Shown here: in pieces, positions 1 through 11,177 of the stretch
Numbering within the stretch: the stretch's first letter is position 1
How the letters are laid out: each line of letters opens with the position of its first letter
NCBI RefSeq assembly: GCF_947172395.1
Contig: NC_069093.1
Location: 7,537,561 to 7,601,560, forward strand
Direction: 5' to 3'
DNA: 64,000 bases
Source of the DNA: Bicyclus anynana
Lineage: Eukaryota; Arthropoda; Insecta; Lepidoptera; Nymphalidae
Notes under the pieces: model-generated
The model's input: the letters and a program-made list of their open reading frames with translations, nothing else
Told to the model about the DNA's origin: nothing
The model's database searches: none
Made by a program: the position numbers and the translations under genes

Positions 1-85
1 AGTAGCAGTGGCGTTAAAGAGTAACAAACATCCAAAAAAACATCCAAATATCCATACAAACTTTCGCGTTTAGTAGGATGAAGTG
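1..85 (+). mobile_element. 3' tail of an ACTAGC-headed retroposon, cut by window edge
   Basis: The stretch has the tail features of this family: a run of ACAAACATCC-type repeats followed by CAAACTTTCGCGTTTA and TAGTAGGAT. The ACTAGC head would lie left of the window. It has no coding capacity. Confidence 0.6.
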
Positions 86-1808
86 CACGCCACCGGGCAT
101 ACTGTAGTTTGTAATGCTACCTTCCTATTTTAATTCCTATCATCCCAGCCTACCCTTACGTTTTAGGTAGGTATACCCAGGAAAACAAAACTTGCGTTGC
201 GTGATAGCCCGTGAGCTATTAATTCAAGCGAAATTTACTTTGTAGTTAACAAGGTTAGTTATAGTTTGTTTTGACAGTCCCGCCAGAGTTTGATGGAGTC
301 AAATCAACAATAACTGTAACTTACCTTACCCATACATTTATAGTTAACTTATTATACCTACTCAGAGCCAGCTGCATAATATTGTTACGAACTAGGGTTC
401 GAGGATTTGGAATTAAACACCTGGTGAATCGTGCAAGACTTTATTCCACTCCTTAATCCAATTATCAATACACACTTCCAAACATAGGCAATTCGTAGTC
501 CAAAATTTTAGCCGAGTTCACTATAGTTCACTTGTATCGCTGGTAACTCCGTAACAATATAATAAGATTCTTAATATAAAAGCCCCGGTCGCTCCATGGT
601 TAAGGGACTAGACAACTCAACAAAGGAAGGTAATAAGTTCAAAGTCCTCTCTCAGCTTGACCGTCAAGAATACAGACCGCTTAAGACGATCACGCTTAAA
701 ACGATTTCTCGCTTATTAGGTAATTTTACGCCAGTTCCTACAACTTGAGACATGTTTTCATACATTTCCTAACGCTTAATACGATTCGTCATCCAGTTTA
801 ATACGCCTACATGTCACACGCGTGTAATTTTTAATGCGATAAATAAATTACAACAGAAAGATCAGGACATCATAAAGGTCCTTAAACAAGGTTGCAGGAT
901 AAGACTATAATACATGGTATCTTAAAGAACTGAAATACCCTGACAGCAAACGACCCTTGACATGATGCGATTCTAAACTGAAAATTTTGAAGATGCACTG
1001 CAAAAGTGTTATTTAATTGAAAATTTCATAATTGCTAATGCATCTAAATCTTTTTGATACTCTATAATGATCATACCAGAAAGTGATTACTTTAAGTACC
1101 ATAATTAAGTTGTTTTTACACCAAATACACAAATTTTTATAACTATGTATGTATACATGTCAGTATGTATTGTATTAGTCGTTATATTTTTCAGTATCCC
1201 CACCCATACCTATCCCGTATACGCTTTCCCGTCTAAGACGCGTTTTTAGTTGGGTCCCTGCGAATTCGCATTAAACGGGTTCCACTATAGATTGTTGTTT
1301 TCAAAATTAAAGTAAAACTTATCTCTTTCATTCTAAATCCATGTGTGTAGGTAGGTGTGACTGCGGAAACCTCGGCGTTTAAAAACACTACTTACTTCGT
1401 GCTAAATTTATTTCGTCTGAAAATTCAGTACAGACTCGAGGGTTGGTAAAACGCCAGACTTTTAAATGACTTGGTTTAAAAATTACGCATAACATTATAA
1501 ATAACTCGAGCTGCGCTTTGCGGTTTAACTGGTTTAAGAGCCTTTTAATGCAAGTTCACTGTGGTATGGCGAAACCGACGTCTGCGGGAACAGATTGTAT
1601 GACTTCTAATAAAACATCTGCAGGCAATAAGCGAGAGCTTTTAATTAAAGGTGGCTAAGAAGTCGCTAATTGCCATAGCCGTTATCAATGTCTGCACAAA
1701 GGTTGTTTTTTTTTTTAATTTCGTTCAGCATCTGATGTTTTATAACCGTTTAAGTAAACATTTAATGGTCTCTGTGAAATGCAAATTACTTATTTTATAC
1801 ATAAATTA
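86..1808. other. Unrecognised AT-rich DNA
   Basis: I see no coding region longer than a few dozen codons with convincing composition, no family shared with the rest of the window and no clear inverted repeat. The 61-codon frame at 271-456 has no recognisable domain and is treated as chance. Confidence 0.5.
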
Positions 1809-1862
1809 CTAGCGGACGTCTGCGTGGATTTCAGCTTTTCACAAATCCCGCGGGTACCATGG
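1809..1862 (+). mobile_element. Degenerate ACTAGCGG-head fragment
   Basis: It begins CTAGCGGACG and continues into TTTCACAAATCCCGCGGG and ACCATGGA, the first third of the family seen better at 35273-35503. The rest is lost or unrecognisable. Confidence 0.5.
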
Positions 1863-2011
1863 ATGTTATTATACATAAAAACCTTCCTCTTTAATCACTC
1901 TATCTATTAAAGTCTAAGACTAAAAAGTCGCATCAAAATCCGATGCGTAGTTTTAAAGATTTAAGCATACATTGGGACAGAGAAAGCGACTTTGTTTTAT
2001 ACTATGTAATG

Positions 2012-2204
2012 ACTAGCCGACGCTCGCGTTGTCAGCCGCGTTGTTCCCGTTCCCGCGAAATTACGAGGATAAAATATAGCCTATGACACTCGCAAACAAC
2101 GTGGCTTTCTAATGGTAGAAGAATTTTTAAAATCGGTTCCGTATATCCAGAGATTACACACTACAACACCACAAACTTCAACTCTTTATAATATTAGGAT
2201 AGAC
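2012..2204 (+). mobile_element. ACTAGC-type retroposon, GGCTTTCTAATGG subtype
   Basis: It starts ACTAGCCGACGCTCGCG, has the diagnostic middle GTGGCTTTCTAATGGT and AAAATCGGTTC, and ends CTCTTTATAATATTAGGATAGA. This head and tail arrangement matches the small non-coding retroposons common in moths and butterflies (Metulj/RTE-tail type by memory, not searched). Confidence 0.7.
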
Positions 2205-2410
2205 GGAAAGATAGCTTGCGATAGTCAGACATCCTCATTTTTATAGTATACCTGTAGCCTATACTTTTACCACAGGTATTTATATAATAAGTATTATATA
2301 AGTATACTGAGCTATAAATATGGATATGGATTAAGATAGTGGCTGCGGAAGTTAGCAAGTTGATCTATCATCTGTTAGCAGGATCTTGGTCAAAATCTAT
2401 GGTATTGTTA

Positions 2411-2593
2411 ATTTTTTTTACGTGACAACGTCATATAATTCGATGTAGCCAGATGCTCGAAAAAGATGACGTCATGCGTCGTTCCCTCGCTCTATGGTTG
2501 CCAACTTTTTATACAAGTATATCTCGCTCTTTCTTTTGAAAAAATGCAACCATTCCATCACGTTCACGTCAACGTTCAACTATCGTCAGTAAT
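2411..2593 (+). mobile_element. CRE-bearing repeat, copy 1
   Basis: It opens ACGTGACAACGTCATATAAT, carries a perfect TGACGTCA at 2467-2474, then CGTCGTTCCCTCGCTCTA and GTTGCCAACTTTTT, and ends CAACTATCGTCAGTAA. Other copies lie at 14606, 17175, 22631 and 34323. The subterminal GACGTGACAACGTC / GACGTTGTCACGT pairing suggests a TIR-type non-autonomous element. The superfamily is unknown. Confidence 0.7.
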
Positions 2594-2853
2594 GATATAT
2601 TTATATATTTATAAATATTGCGTGATAAATATTTTAGTGCGGCTATGCAGTTCAGTTACACACCGAAACAATACATGTTACAATAAATTTTCTCTTTATG
2701 TACCTAGGTACAGCTAATTTACTATAGCCAGAGATTTATATACAGCAATAACATTTGTAACAGATGCGTCCTTTTTAAACGGTTTTACGAGTACGTCCAC
2801 GAAGTATACAAAAAATACTGATTTGATTTTGATGGGATTTTCGTTATTCATCA

Positions 2854-2945
2854 ACTAGCTGATTCCCGTGACTTCGACCACAGTGACTTTGGATTTTTAC
2901 TATCCTATCGTACTATTTTTCGGGATAAAAAGTAAACACCATGGT
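2854..2945 (+). mobile_element. Probable ACTAGCTG retroposon fragment
   Basis: It starts ACTAGCTGATTCCCGTGACT and ends in CGGGATAAAAAGTA followed by ACCATGG, words shared with the ACTAGC families, but the middle is strongly diverged. Confidence 0.35.
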
Positions 2946-3052
2946 TCAAAAGTCATAGTTGCCTACCGCAATTACCTATGGTAGGAGAATGACTGAAAAC
3001 ATTAAGGTTTTTGATGTGAAGCATCTATGCACGCACGTAAGGCCGATTTCTG

Positions 3053-3054
<2 letters not shown>

Positions 3055-3089
<35 letters not shown>
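3055..3089. repeat. (AT)17 microsatellite
   Basis: Uninterrupted AT dinucleotide run at the left edge of the palindrome-bearing repeat that follows. Confidence 0.95.
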
Positions 3090-3092
<3 letters not shown>

Positions 3093-3305
3093 TCTATATG
3101 CAGTGTAGTGTGTACGGTGTGGCGACGCGTCGCCATGCGCAATCGACTGTGCGATTCTCTCCCACTCGATCCGGCGTTAAGCCATCTCTCTCGCTAATCT
3201 GAGCTCGGATACCTATAGTGTATACAGTGTTGTTTAACTTTTACAAAATAATGTCGATGTTTCACATCTGCCAGGCGTCCCGTGACAGCTCACATTTTTT
3301 TTTAC
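3090..3305 (+). repeat. Palindrome-bearing repeat, copy 1
   Basis: This copy is nearly identical, in opposite orientation, to 55778-55980. It contains the perfect 16-bp palindrome TGGCGACGCGTCGCCA at 3120-3135. Shared blocks are GCGCAATCGACT, CTCGATCCGGCGTTAAGCCA, GAGCTCGGATACCTATAGTG and ATGTCGATGTTTCACA. No ORF is visible, and the ends and superfamily are undetermined. Confidence 0.75.
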
Positions 3306-4009
3306 GTAGGTCTGGCCATGACAGATTTTAGTCCAGTCAGGTCCTAGTCTTTACACCGTAATATCTCATACATCTTAGATCAAAACAAAAATTTCATACA
3401 AGCTGAAAATGTGATGTTGGCAATTTTCTCCCCACTGTAACAGACAATGTTTTATTTAACAGATTAAACTGGTCTTTGTGTTACTTTGTAAGCTAGAGAA
3501 AATAAATTATTAAGGGTGAGGTAATCGCTTCGGTCGACGGCATACACTACACACGTTTCTGCCGTATTTTTATACAACGGCAACATGTGTTGGCATATCG
3601 TTAATCTATTGTTAGTACTTACATCGTACGTATTACGTTGTGTATACTTATATGCCTTGATCGTTGTTAACAATAGATTTATAGGCATATACCTATATGA
3701 CGTACATGGTAATATGTATAACCTGTTACTGATACAGTAGTGATTTGAAAAAAAAAACGGGTAATACCTACAAGTGAATTTATAAAACACACAATACACA
3801 ATAAACTAATATTAAGACATATTATCTTAGTCACTAGTTACATATTTTATTTTATTAGAATATTTATCATACGACATAATGACATATTATATATATTAGT
3901 TTATTTTATGATATTTATAATTATTATATAAGTTGTGTATTATGGTTTATGTATTAGTGTGTAGTTATTTGTATGTATGTATAATGTACATTATTATTAC
4001 GTACACACC
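3306..4009. other. Unrecognised DNA with a TA-rich stretch
   Basis: 3800-4000 is nearly pure A/T with ATTATATA-type words. A 111-codon minus frame at 3464-3799 has no domain and unremarkable composition, so it is not called. Confidence 0.45.
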
Positions 4010-4178
4010 ACCTACAGTTGTCCTAATAAGTTCCTAAGCCTAAGGTTGCCTGGAAGAGATCGCTACTAAGATAAGGCCGCCTTTTGTATTCTACTTTTTC
4101 TTATGTTTCTGTTTTGCTTGTTTTCTTTTATTTTTTGTGGTGTACAAATAAAGAGTATTAAATAAATATTAAAAAAAT
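4010..4178 (+). mobile_element. LINE 3' UTR remnant
   Basis: It contains AAGGTTGCCTGGAAGAGATC and AAGATAAGGCCGCC, then a T-rich tract and TGTACAAATAAAGAGTATT ending in an A-rich tail. This is the 3' UTR arrangement of a common insect LINE as I remember it. A second, shorter copy is at 11630-11722. No coding part remains. Confidence 0.6.
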
Positions 4179-4254
4179 TAAGCGAAAGTGTTTTCAAGCC
4201 GTTTAAATCATAAAAACAGTTTTCAGACAGTTCTTTCGTAAACGGCTTTAATTA

Positions 4255-4375
4255 ACACAGCACTACCTTGGTACCGCCTTCAAAATGATCGCACTGAGCC
4301 AACTGAGAAGGTAGCACATACGATGTTATTTTTCGCTTTTTAGTATTTTTATAATTTTGAAGTCAGTTGTATTTT
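4255..4375. mobile_element. Probable end fragment of the TTAA-flanked family
   Basis: TACCGCCTTCAAAATG and TTTTTCGCTTTTTAG followed by TTTTGAAGTC resemble words at the right side of the element at 22884-24178. It is short and diverged. Confidence 0.35.
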
Positions 4376-4460
4376 TTTATTAAAATTACGACAACTACCT
4401 ACTGCACCGATATGGCTGAAATTTTCAATGTATCAGCCCTTGTCTGTACTTCCATCGTCG

Positions 4461-4746
4461 TTATCAACTCATAGTCGGCTCACTGCTGAGTTAGAGTTTC
4501 CTCGCAGAATGTGAGGGGTTAGGCCAATAGTCCACCACGCTGGCCCAATGCGGATTGGCAGACTTCACACACGCAGAGAATTAAGATAATTCTTTGGTAT
4601 GCAGGTTTCCTCACGATGTTTTCCTTCACCGTTTGAGACACGTGATAATTAATTTCTTAAAATGCACATAACTGAAAAGTAGGAGGTGCATTTGCCTCCC
4701 ACCCTCCGGAATCGGAGGCAGGGGTCATATCCACTGGGTTTTCACG
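4461..4746 (-). mobile_element. SINE-A, tRNA-derived
   Basis: The minus-strand copy reads from a tRNA-like head (4685-4746; the B-box region is damaged) through AATTAATTTCTTAAAATGCA, the AGAGAATTAAG block and CCACGCTGGCCCAATGCGGA to GAGCCGACTATGAG at 4461. The intact pol III B box seen in other copies is disrupted here, so it is unlikely to be transcribed from its own promoter. Confidence 0.85.
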
Positions 4747-5208
4747 TATCTTACTCGTACGTAAGTACTTACATAGGCAACTTTTATGCCGAGGAAATCC
4801 ATGGTCCCCAAAGGATTTCGGGTCGCAAGGTTCTCAGGGGATTATCGAGCGTCCTTTAGTCCAATCTTAATCAGTTTTAGTATTTTTTTCTGGGTAAAGC
4901 TATAATGTTTAATTAAACAATCGAGCACAATGAATTATTGAACCATATATTCTCTGTACATTAAGTAGTTTCGTAAATTGAGTAATGTGGAATTAACTGA
5001 AAGATAGGTGGGACAGTTTTATTGCATATAAAACATTAATGCACATGCTGTTACATCAGTTTTATATGTCGTAAAATATGTTCCTCTCTCTGTATCCGCT
5101 ACTGGTTGCAGTAAAAGTTAATGTTGCACTGCCAACCCATTCACTGATATTGCCACTTTGATCCTTTCTAATCCTTTTCTGCTTTAATACTGAAAGTAAA
5201 GTTAATCT
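4747..5208. other. Unrecognised DNA
   Basis: GCCGAGGAAATCCATGG and AAAGGATTTCGGG at 4780-4830 faintly recall the ACTAGCGG family body. Nothing else is identified. Confidence 0.4.
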
Positions 5209-5413
5209 AATCTATACTTAATATTATAAAGCTGAAGAGTTTGTTTGTTTGTTTGATTGAACGCGCTAATCTCCGGAACTACTGGTCCGATTTAAAAAAT
5301 TATTTAAGTGTTAGAAAGCCCATTTATCGAGGAAGGCTATAGGCTATGTATTTTGCCCATATTCTTACGGGAACGGTAACCACGCGGGTGAAACCGCGCG
5401 GCGTCAGCTAGTA
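5209..5413 (-). mobile_element. ACTAGCTGACGCCG retroposon
   Basis: This full-length minus-strand copy has the tail (AATCTATACTTAATATTATA) at 5209, the TTGTTTGTTTG run, AACGCGCTAATCTC, and the head CGCGCGGCGTCAGCTAGT ending at 5413. Sister copies are at 15597, 16630, 18580, 31217 and 45027. It is non-coding, and the 3' end resembles RTE-type LINE tails. Confidence 0.85.
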
Positions 5414-6487
5414 TAATAGAAATGGCATGTATATACACAGAATTTTTAGTAGATCTATTCTATTCAATAGAAAGGACATAGGTATAAGAGAAGTTGGTTA
5501 ATTTTTTTTTGTTATTATTAAGTTATTTTGGTTTTAACACATAATAAACTCGTGAAAATAAAATGGGACGAAATTGGAAGTAGGTATATTATTTCAAACA
5601 AAAAAAAAATAGTTTCAAAATTGATTAATAAATGAAATTACCAACAATTATCACCATAATTAAAAATCTTGATAAATTATATACCAAAACTTTTCTCAAA
5701 ATCACTCGTCACTTCTCTTCACACAAACAATCACACAAATTATCTATCGAAAATCGGTTCAGTAGTTAAATTTTCGAGTTTTAGCGTACAAACATTATTA
5801 TATAGATTGACTCTATAGTATAGTAAAAAGGGAGAACGAATGCCATACCTTTTATAAATCACTATCTGTTTGTGATTGGTTTTAAACGGTTTTTTGTTTT
5901 CGACGTCAAACGCCTCCCCCTGTATCACTCTAAATAATTTAATAATACGTCTCTGCTTTTCCAACGCTCTTTCAGTTTCACGCAAAAACGTGTTTGTCTG
6001 TACACCTTAGTAGGTACTACAACCAAAGTTAGCGTCTTCCGAGAATAGAATATCAGCTTTACAAGCAGATGATGCAATTTGACATGACACTCCATTTAAT
6101 CTTTCAAAAGTATTATACATTTACAAGAACTGAATACTCTGTGTACACATGAGCTCAGTTTTAAGATGCTATAATATCGCAATTGGAAATTCCTTTATGT
6201 TAGGAGTAGTTGACATCCTTTGTCTCTTTGTAAGTTTTATAGCCTTTAGCATTCTTACATTAATGGAAATGTTTCGTTTAATAGAACTCTACACGGATAT
6301 ATTTTTGATCATTATAAACAGTTATTTATTTTAACACTAGACGACGCCTCGCAGTTTCACCCGCATAAGTCAAATAAATAAAATCAAAGTAAGTCAGAAA
6401 ATACCGTATTTTTTTATTAAAGGTCAGAAAACCACGTGTAATTTTAAGAAAAAATAAGAAATCGGTGAAAAACAATTATAAACATCA
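5414..6487. other. Unrecognised DNA
   Basis: A short ACTAGACGACGCCTCGCAG head fragment sits at 6337-6362. The 81-codon minus frame at 5740-5985 and the 61-codon frame at 6149-6334 show no domain and are not called. Confidence 0.45.
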
Positions 6488-6964
6488 ACAAGTGCGTGTC
6501 GGGCCACGCGCAGTGTAGGGTTCCGTAGCTGAAATAAGCACTTTAATCACTTATGTAATGCACAAAAATACCGATAACGATACCCCACGCTATAGGATAG
6601 ATAATAAAAAATTCATCCTCACTTTGCATGTAGGGAAGGAACCCCAATTTTTTTATATTTTCTTTATACCACTGTATAGACGTAATTAGTATACATACCC
6701 TTACCAAATCTCATCTTTCTAGTTTTAACAGACTCTGAGTTATCGTACTGACAACTTTATCTTTTTAATTAACAACGGAATTAGTATGCAGTTTTTGATT
6801 TCCATTACGTTTTTTAAATTGGCCGATTATTACTCTTTAAATAGCAATTTCTATTTAGCATAGTTAATTATAATTATATCCTACTTTCGGACAGACGGAC
6901 ATGACGCAACTATAATAAGTTTTTAGGATTCCGTAGTCCTTGTGGACTACGGAATCCTAAAAAC
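6488..6964 (+). mobile_element. Hairpin-terminated element, Helitron-like
   Basis: The left part reads AAGTGCGTGTCGGGCCACGC then AGGGTTCCGTAG. The body is AT-rich and includes GGACAGACGGACATGACG. The right end is a perfect hairpin, arms 6919-6939 and 6944-6964 with a 4-base TTGT loop. The body and terminal GGTTCCG-type hairpin resemble a non-autonomous family frequent in Lepidoptera. A 3' hairpin is typical of Helitrons, but no clear CTRR end or TC start was fixed, so the class is inferred. Confidence 0.55.
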
Positions 6965-6980
6965 GTATAGAACATTGCGT

Positions 6981-7321
6981 ATAAATAAAAATAAGTCGGG
7001 TTTTCCTTCCTGACGCTATAACTCCAGAACGCACGAACCGGTTTTGCAGCATTCGTTGGAAAGGTCTCGGGCTCCGTGAGGTATATAGCAAAGAAAATTC
7101 AGGAAAAGGTAGGGTATTGTAGGGTAGGTGTAGGGTAGGTGTAGGGTAGGGTAGGGTAGGGTAGGGTAGTGTAGGGTAGGGTAGGGTAGGGTAGGGTAGG
7201 GTAGGGTAGGGGAAAGGTAGGGATAGGGTAGAGGTAGGGTAGGGTAGGGGTAGAGTTGGGTAGGGGTAGTTGAAAGTTTACATCGAGTTTCACGCGGACG
7301 AAGTCGCGGGCGTCCGCTAGT
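6981..7321 (-). mobile_element. ACTAGCGG-headed element with TAGGG array, body type 4
   Basis: The minus-strand head (CGCGGGCGTCCGCTAGT) ends at 7321. It is followed by a CCCTA array and then a unique tail (GGTCTCGGGCTCCGTGAGG, CTCCAGAACGCACGAACCGG, AAGTCGGGTTTTCC). The same tail occurs on the plus strand at 54309-54556, which fixes this as one family. The apparent 64-codon Pro/Tyr-rich frame here is only the translated array. Confidence 0.8.
7108..7272. repeat. TAGGG/TAGGGG array inside the element
   Basis: It contains many units of GGGTA with occasional GGGGTA and GGGTAGGTGTA variants, G-rich on the plus strand. The unit differs from the usual insect telomere repeat TTAGG and sits within an interspersed element, so it is not a telomere. 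Confidence 0.9.
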
Positions 7322-8023
7322 TACGTAATATATGATGCTCTGGCTTTTAATTGATTACTGTGCCTGAACTGGGTTTTGATGCCTTCCGTTCCCGATTCCC
7401 TTTTAAAGTTGAAACTTTTAAGATCATTGATTGAAAAGTAGAAGAAGAAGATCATACCAATACTATTGTTACATAATTTCTTACAACAACTAGATTTTTC
7501 GTTTTAAAAGCGACGACATTTGCATTTTCACTTATTCTTCCTAAAAGACCTGAAAGATCAAACTTCCGTTCAAGCGGCCATGTTTGACCGGCTACAATTT
7601 GTCGGATTTCAGGGAGCGACGTGCTCGGTTCATTCCTGTTCTTTTTTAAAATCTACGCCAACATGCAGTGGGCCTGAGGTCAAAGTTTGCTCATTGCCAT
7701 TTTGAATCAAATCCATCCGTATACCCCAGCTACCAGTAAGTTGTTACTAACCAACTGTTTTGGGGTTTTACTGATGTTAATTTAATTAATAGTTATACAA
7801 CTTAACAGCCACAATGTCTTACAAATTGCGTGGTACATTATCTTGTTTCGACGCTCAGAAATTTTCGTTACCTGGTAAACCTTAGCTACCAGAATTTAGC
7901 TAAAGAGCGTCTCATCAAGATGAAGCTAGTCACTTCTTATGGAAAATTAACTTGATAGTAATCAATTGTAAAAATGCTCCATGGATCCTGGGCTAGTATT
8001 TATTGAATGGCTAAATAAAACAT
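7322..8023. other. Unrecognised DNA
   Basis: 7560-7700 is less AT-rich than its surroundings and holds a 61-codon plus frame (7520-7705) without a recognisable domain, splice context or repeat match. Confidence 0.4.
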
Positions 8024-8085
8024 GGCTAAAACTCACGTGATTCAACGTCGGAGTATGCTCGACTGAGCTCACGTGAGTTTCAGCC
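8024..8085. repeat. Inverted repeat with CACGTGA arms
   Basis: GGCTAAAACTCACGTGA at 8024-8040 pairs with 8069-8085 with one mismatch in 17, around a 28-base spacer. Each arm carries a CACGTG E-box-like core. It may be the end of a small TIR element or a fold-back. Confidence 0.75.
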
Positions 8086-8585
8086 GTATTATAGTAATAA
8101 AAAAACTTGAGGTGTCAAGGGACAGTGGACAAGGGATGGAACGAAGTTATCGCTATCTCTATCGCTATAGCTATCATCCCATTCCATTCCATTCCAAAAA
8201 TAATCGTCACGACAGCAATGTTCAATGCGAATCGGCAAGAAGAAAAGAAAACAAGTTAAGGAACTTCGTTCCAATACCTACGTAAATACATGGATTGTTA
8301 TACTTGTTACACCCGTAGAATAATCACTCGTGGGAAAGACGTTGGTAGGTAGATACACGTGTAAGCATTGACCTAAGAGATAGTTATTCAGCTTTTACAC
8401 GAGCAATAAAATATGAAGCACGGCGTTGAATTTAATTTTGCTGTAACCTAAAGTCACGTAGTTAGGAGTATAAAGTCACGAGTTTTCCTAGACAACCTTA
8501 ATAGGCAAGTAGAAAATGCTCGCGGCTATATTTGCGTACATTTTCTGAGGTGCGCTTATAGATTTACTATCATTTGCCTATTTTT
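8086..8585. other. Unrecognised DNA
   Basis: It holds an 11-bp inverted pair, GGAACGAAGTT (8138-8148) and its complement (8262-8272), around short CCATT repeats. No gene is recognised. Confidence 0.4.
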
Positions 8586-9065
8586 AGGGTTCCGAATGTA
8601 CGTAGTACAAAAACGGAACCCTTATAATATCACTCGCGCACATTTTAATGTCTGTCTGATTTCTCCGAATGTACTGGACCAATCCAGTTGAAATTTGGTA
8701 CACATTTCAATTCTTGTGACCCAATTATAAGGATGTATCGTAAATAGGTAACATTTGAATATAGTGCCCCACTTATAGGGGGTTAGATGGAAAGTTGAAA
8801 AAAAACTTTTACAAACTTCATAGTGAATTTCATAGTAACAACAGATTAAAGGTCTTAATCTGTTGTTACGGATGTTGATAAGAGGATTTTAAAATAAATT
8901 GTTTTCAAGTTATTTTAACAAATATTCGACAATTGACCTTGCCCTTTTTCTCCGAAACTACTCTATCTAAAAATTTTAAAAAAGTACAGAAATTAGCTTT
9001 TTACTTGAAGATTTCGGGAAAATTTTGAAACTCTGAAATTTTTGAATATAGAGGTCACTTCTCGG
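8586..9065 (+). mobile_element. GGGTTCCG-hairpin element, plus copy
   Basis: It begins with a hairpin AGGGTTCCG / CGGAACCCT (8586-8623) and shares CTCCGAATGTACTGGACCAA, GAAATTTGGTACACAT and GAAATTAGCTTTTTACTT with the minus copy at 52733-53046. The middle holds extra sequence not in that copy, including a perfect 15-bp-arm hairpin at 8835-8869. It is non-coding. Confidence 0.75.
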
Positions 9066-9928
9066 AGGCAAGATGAAAATTTCAAAAAAAAAGTCATCGT
9101 CACCATCATCATCATTAACAACTCAGTCTCCTCTGAAAACTCAGAATAGGCTATATGTATATATAGTTGACACTTTTTTTAAATAGTCTTTAATCGTTCA
9201 TTGTTGTTCTACTAGATTGAAAAAAAAATATCATATTTTTTGAGACGTGAATAGGTACATAAAAATTTCAATATTAAAATATTTTTTGACAATACGAGCC
9301 AAAACGCTGTCGGCCATGATGCACTATATTTTATCTGTTTCATGACGTCATATAAACACTAAACCTCAACCAAACGGTTGTTTGGCAAAATTTTTATATA
9401 GTTATATTATTTTTAACGTTAACAATCACAGTGCATGTCAATTCGAAATAATATCTTGTGATTGGTTAAATACACTATTCCATTACTTTATCCAATGCTT
9501 TAGCAGCGAAACGTAACAAGTTTTAATACCAATATTTACAGTTACATAACACTCTGCGGATGTTGCTAAAAGAACCTTACACTCGGACACGAGTAGCTCA
9601 TCAATATACCAAATATTATCACTTCTGCAGTTGCACAGCGAGGGAAATTGGACTTCCGCTTTAGCTTTTACCTTCAGAAGCTGTTACTGAAGGTAAAAAT
9701 ATCAAAATTTTAGATAGTACAGGTAAGTTATAGGCACTTTAATATATTGAACTTGCTAGCGAACATTCGCTTCTTTGGCCGCATAGTTTACGGACTTAGT
9801 CGATTTTTTTTTTCATTTCTTTTGTTAAAAATGTTCCATGGATTCGTTCATAACGTACCGTCGTGAATAAAATAGCATAATATGGCTCTAGGGTAAACAA
9901 ATAGTTTTTCATTTTGCTATTAAGAGTG
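9066..9928. other. Mostly unrecognised DNA with a SINE-A tail scrap
   Basis: 9100-9150 (CATCATCATTAACAACTCA, GTCTCCTCTGAAAACTCAG) resembles the 3' end of SINE-A. A 12-bp inverted pair around ACCTTCAG lies near 9665-9696. Nothing else is identified. Confidence 0.4.
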
Positions 9929-10499
9929 ATCTATACTTATAATAAAACTGGTCGAATTCTATACGTTTATTCGCAATTTGGGATTTTACTTATACCATTT
10001 GTAACAAACGTTACCGTGGCATAGAGTACTACTAGCGCCATCTAGAATCTATACTTGTAATACGAATTCTGTTCATTTTGTACATTCTGTACATGGATGA
10101 TATTTTGAAAATTTTTGTTAGAATAAAAAAAATATTTTTTTTTCGATTTTTTGTCTATCTGTTTGTCCGTGTTTTTTTGTTATTCGGGCATCACGCTGAA
10201 ACTACTGAATGAATTCAAATAAAACTTAGCACGGGTTGAGACCATAATACGGAGAAGGTTATAGGATACTTTTTATTGCAAAAATAAAATAAAAAGGGAG
10301 TGAAATGGGGGTTGAAAGTTTGTATAGAAATTCCTTAATTTATAGAGTTACAGTTTTAAAAATTTGGTCAAAAATCATAAAAAAATACGAAATATAATAG
10401 GATTCAAAAATTTTTAAAGTTAAAACTCTAAAGTGGTGAAATAGGGCTTGAAAGTTTACATTGATTTCCACGCGGACAAAGTCGCGGGCGTCCGCTAGT
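9929..10499 (-). mobile_element. ACTAGCGG-headed element, body type 5, near full length
   Basis: On the minus strand the head ends at 10499, followed by AAGCCCTATTTCACCACT, a GGATTCA-type AT-rich body, a block with GTTTGTCCGTG and GGGCATCACGCTGAAACTAC, and a tail ATTATAAGTATAGAT at 9929. Related copies are 13769, 28883 and 53663. It has no ORF of its own. Confidence 0.8.
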
Positions 10500-11177
10500 T
10501 TTTAATATAACAAAGATTCTCTACAATTTTATATTATACGAGTAAGTACATACAATATTAAATTTTCTTTGATTTTATGCAAAAATATACATCACACTAC
10601 AAGAATATCTCAGAAAACAATGTTAATTTAATTAATTTACCAATCTACGAGATTTTACCAAAATTAAACTAAAGAGTGGCATAATATTTCATTATCATTT
10701 TTCATCTTTGACACTTTACACAAGCTAGTTTCTCAAACTTAAATTGCAGTTTGGTCTTAAACTCAATTTTGGAGCTCGGAAATTGTTCAGTAGGTACCAA
10801 GTACTTTCCAAATATTTGGATATGCTATTAAAAAAGTTTACTGTTTTATACAAAATGAACTTTCCGTAAGTTTAAATGAGAAACGCATAAAATAAAAAAA
10901 AAAAACAGCTTTTTTGAAAATGTTTTTGATTACAGACATTTCTGGCTACAGGATACAGTTATTGATATCAATTTGTTGTATTGACACCAGTTTTAAAAAA
11001 TTGTGCAAAATTTCAGTTTTAAATTTAGAGGAAAAGAAAGAGGAGAATAAAATAAAAGGTCGTAAATAGCTTGTAATATGTAATGTATGTATGTAGCCGA
11101 CCAAAGAACACAGAAAACGCAAAAGTTGACTTAGCCGACTCTATTTAGCATGAGATACATAAGGACGCGAAGGAGTA
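10500..11177. other. Unrecognised AT-rich DNA
   Basis: I see nothing shared with other parts of the window and no plausible coding frame. Confidence 0.45.

Noticed and set aside
7108..7272. Telomeric repeat
   Set aside because: The unit is TAGGG/TAGGGG rather than insect TTAGG, and identical arrays sit inside dispersed elements on both strands.
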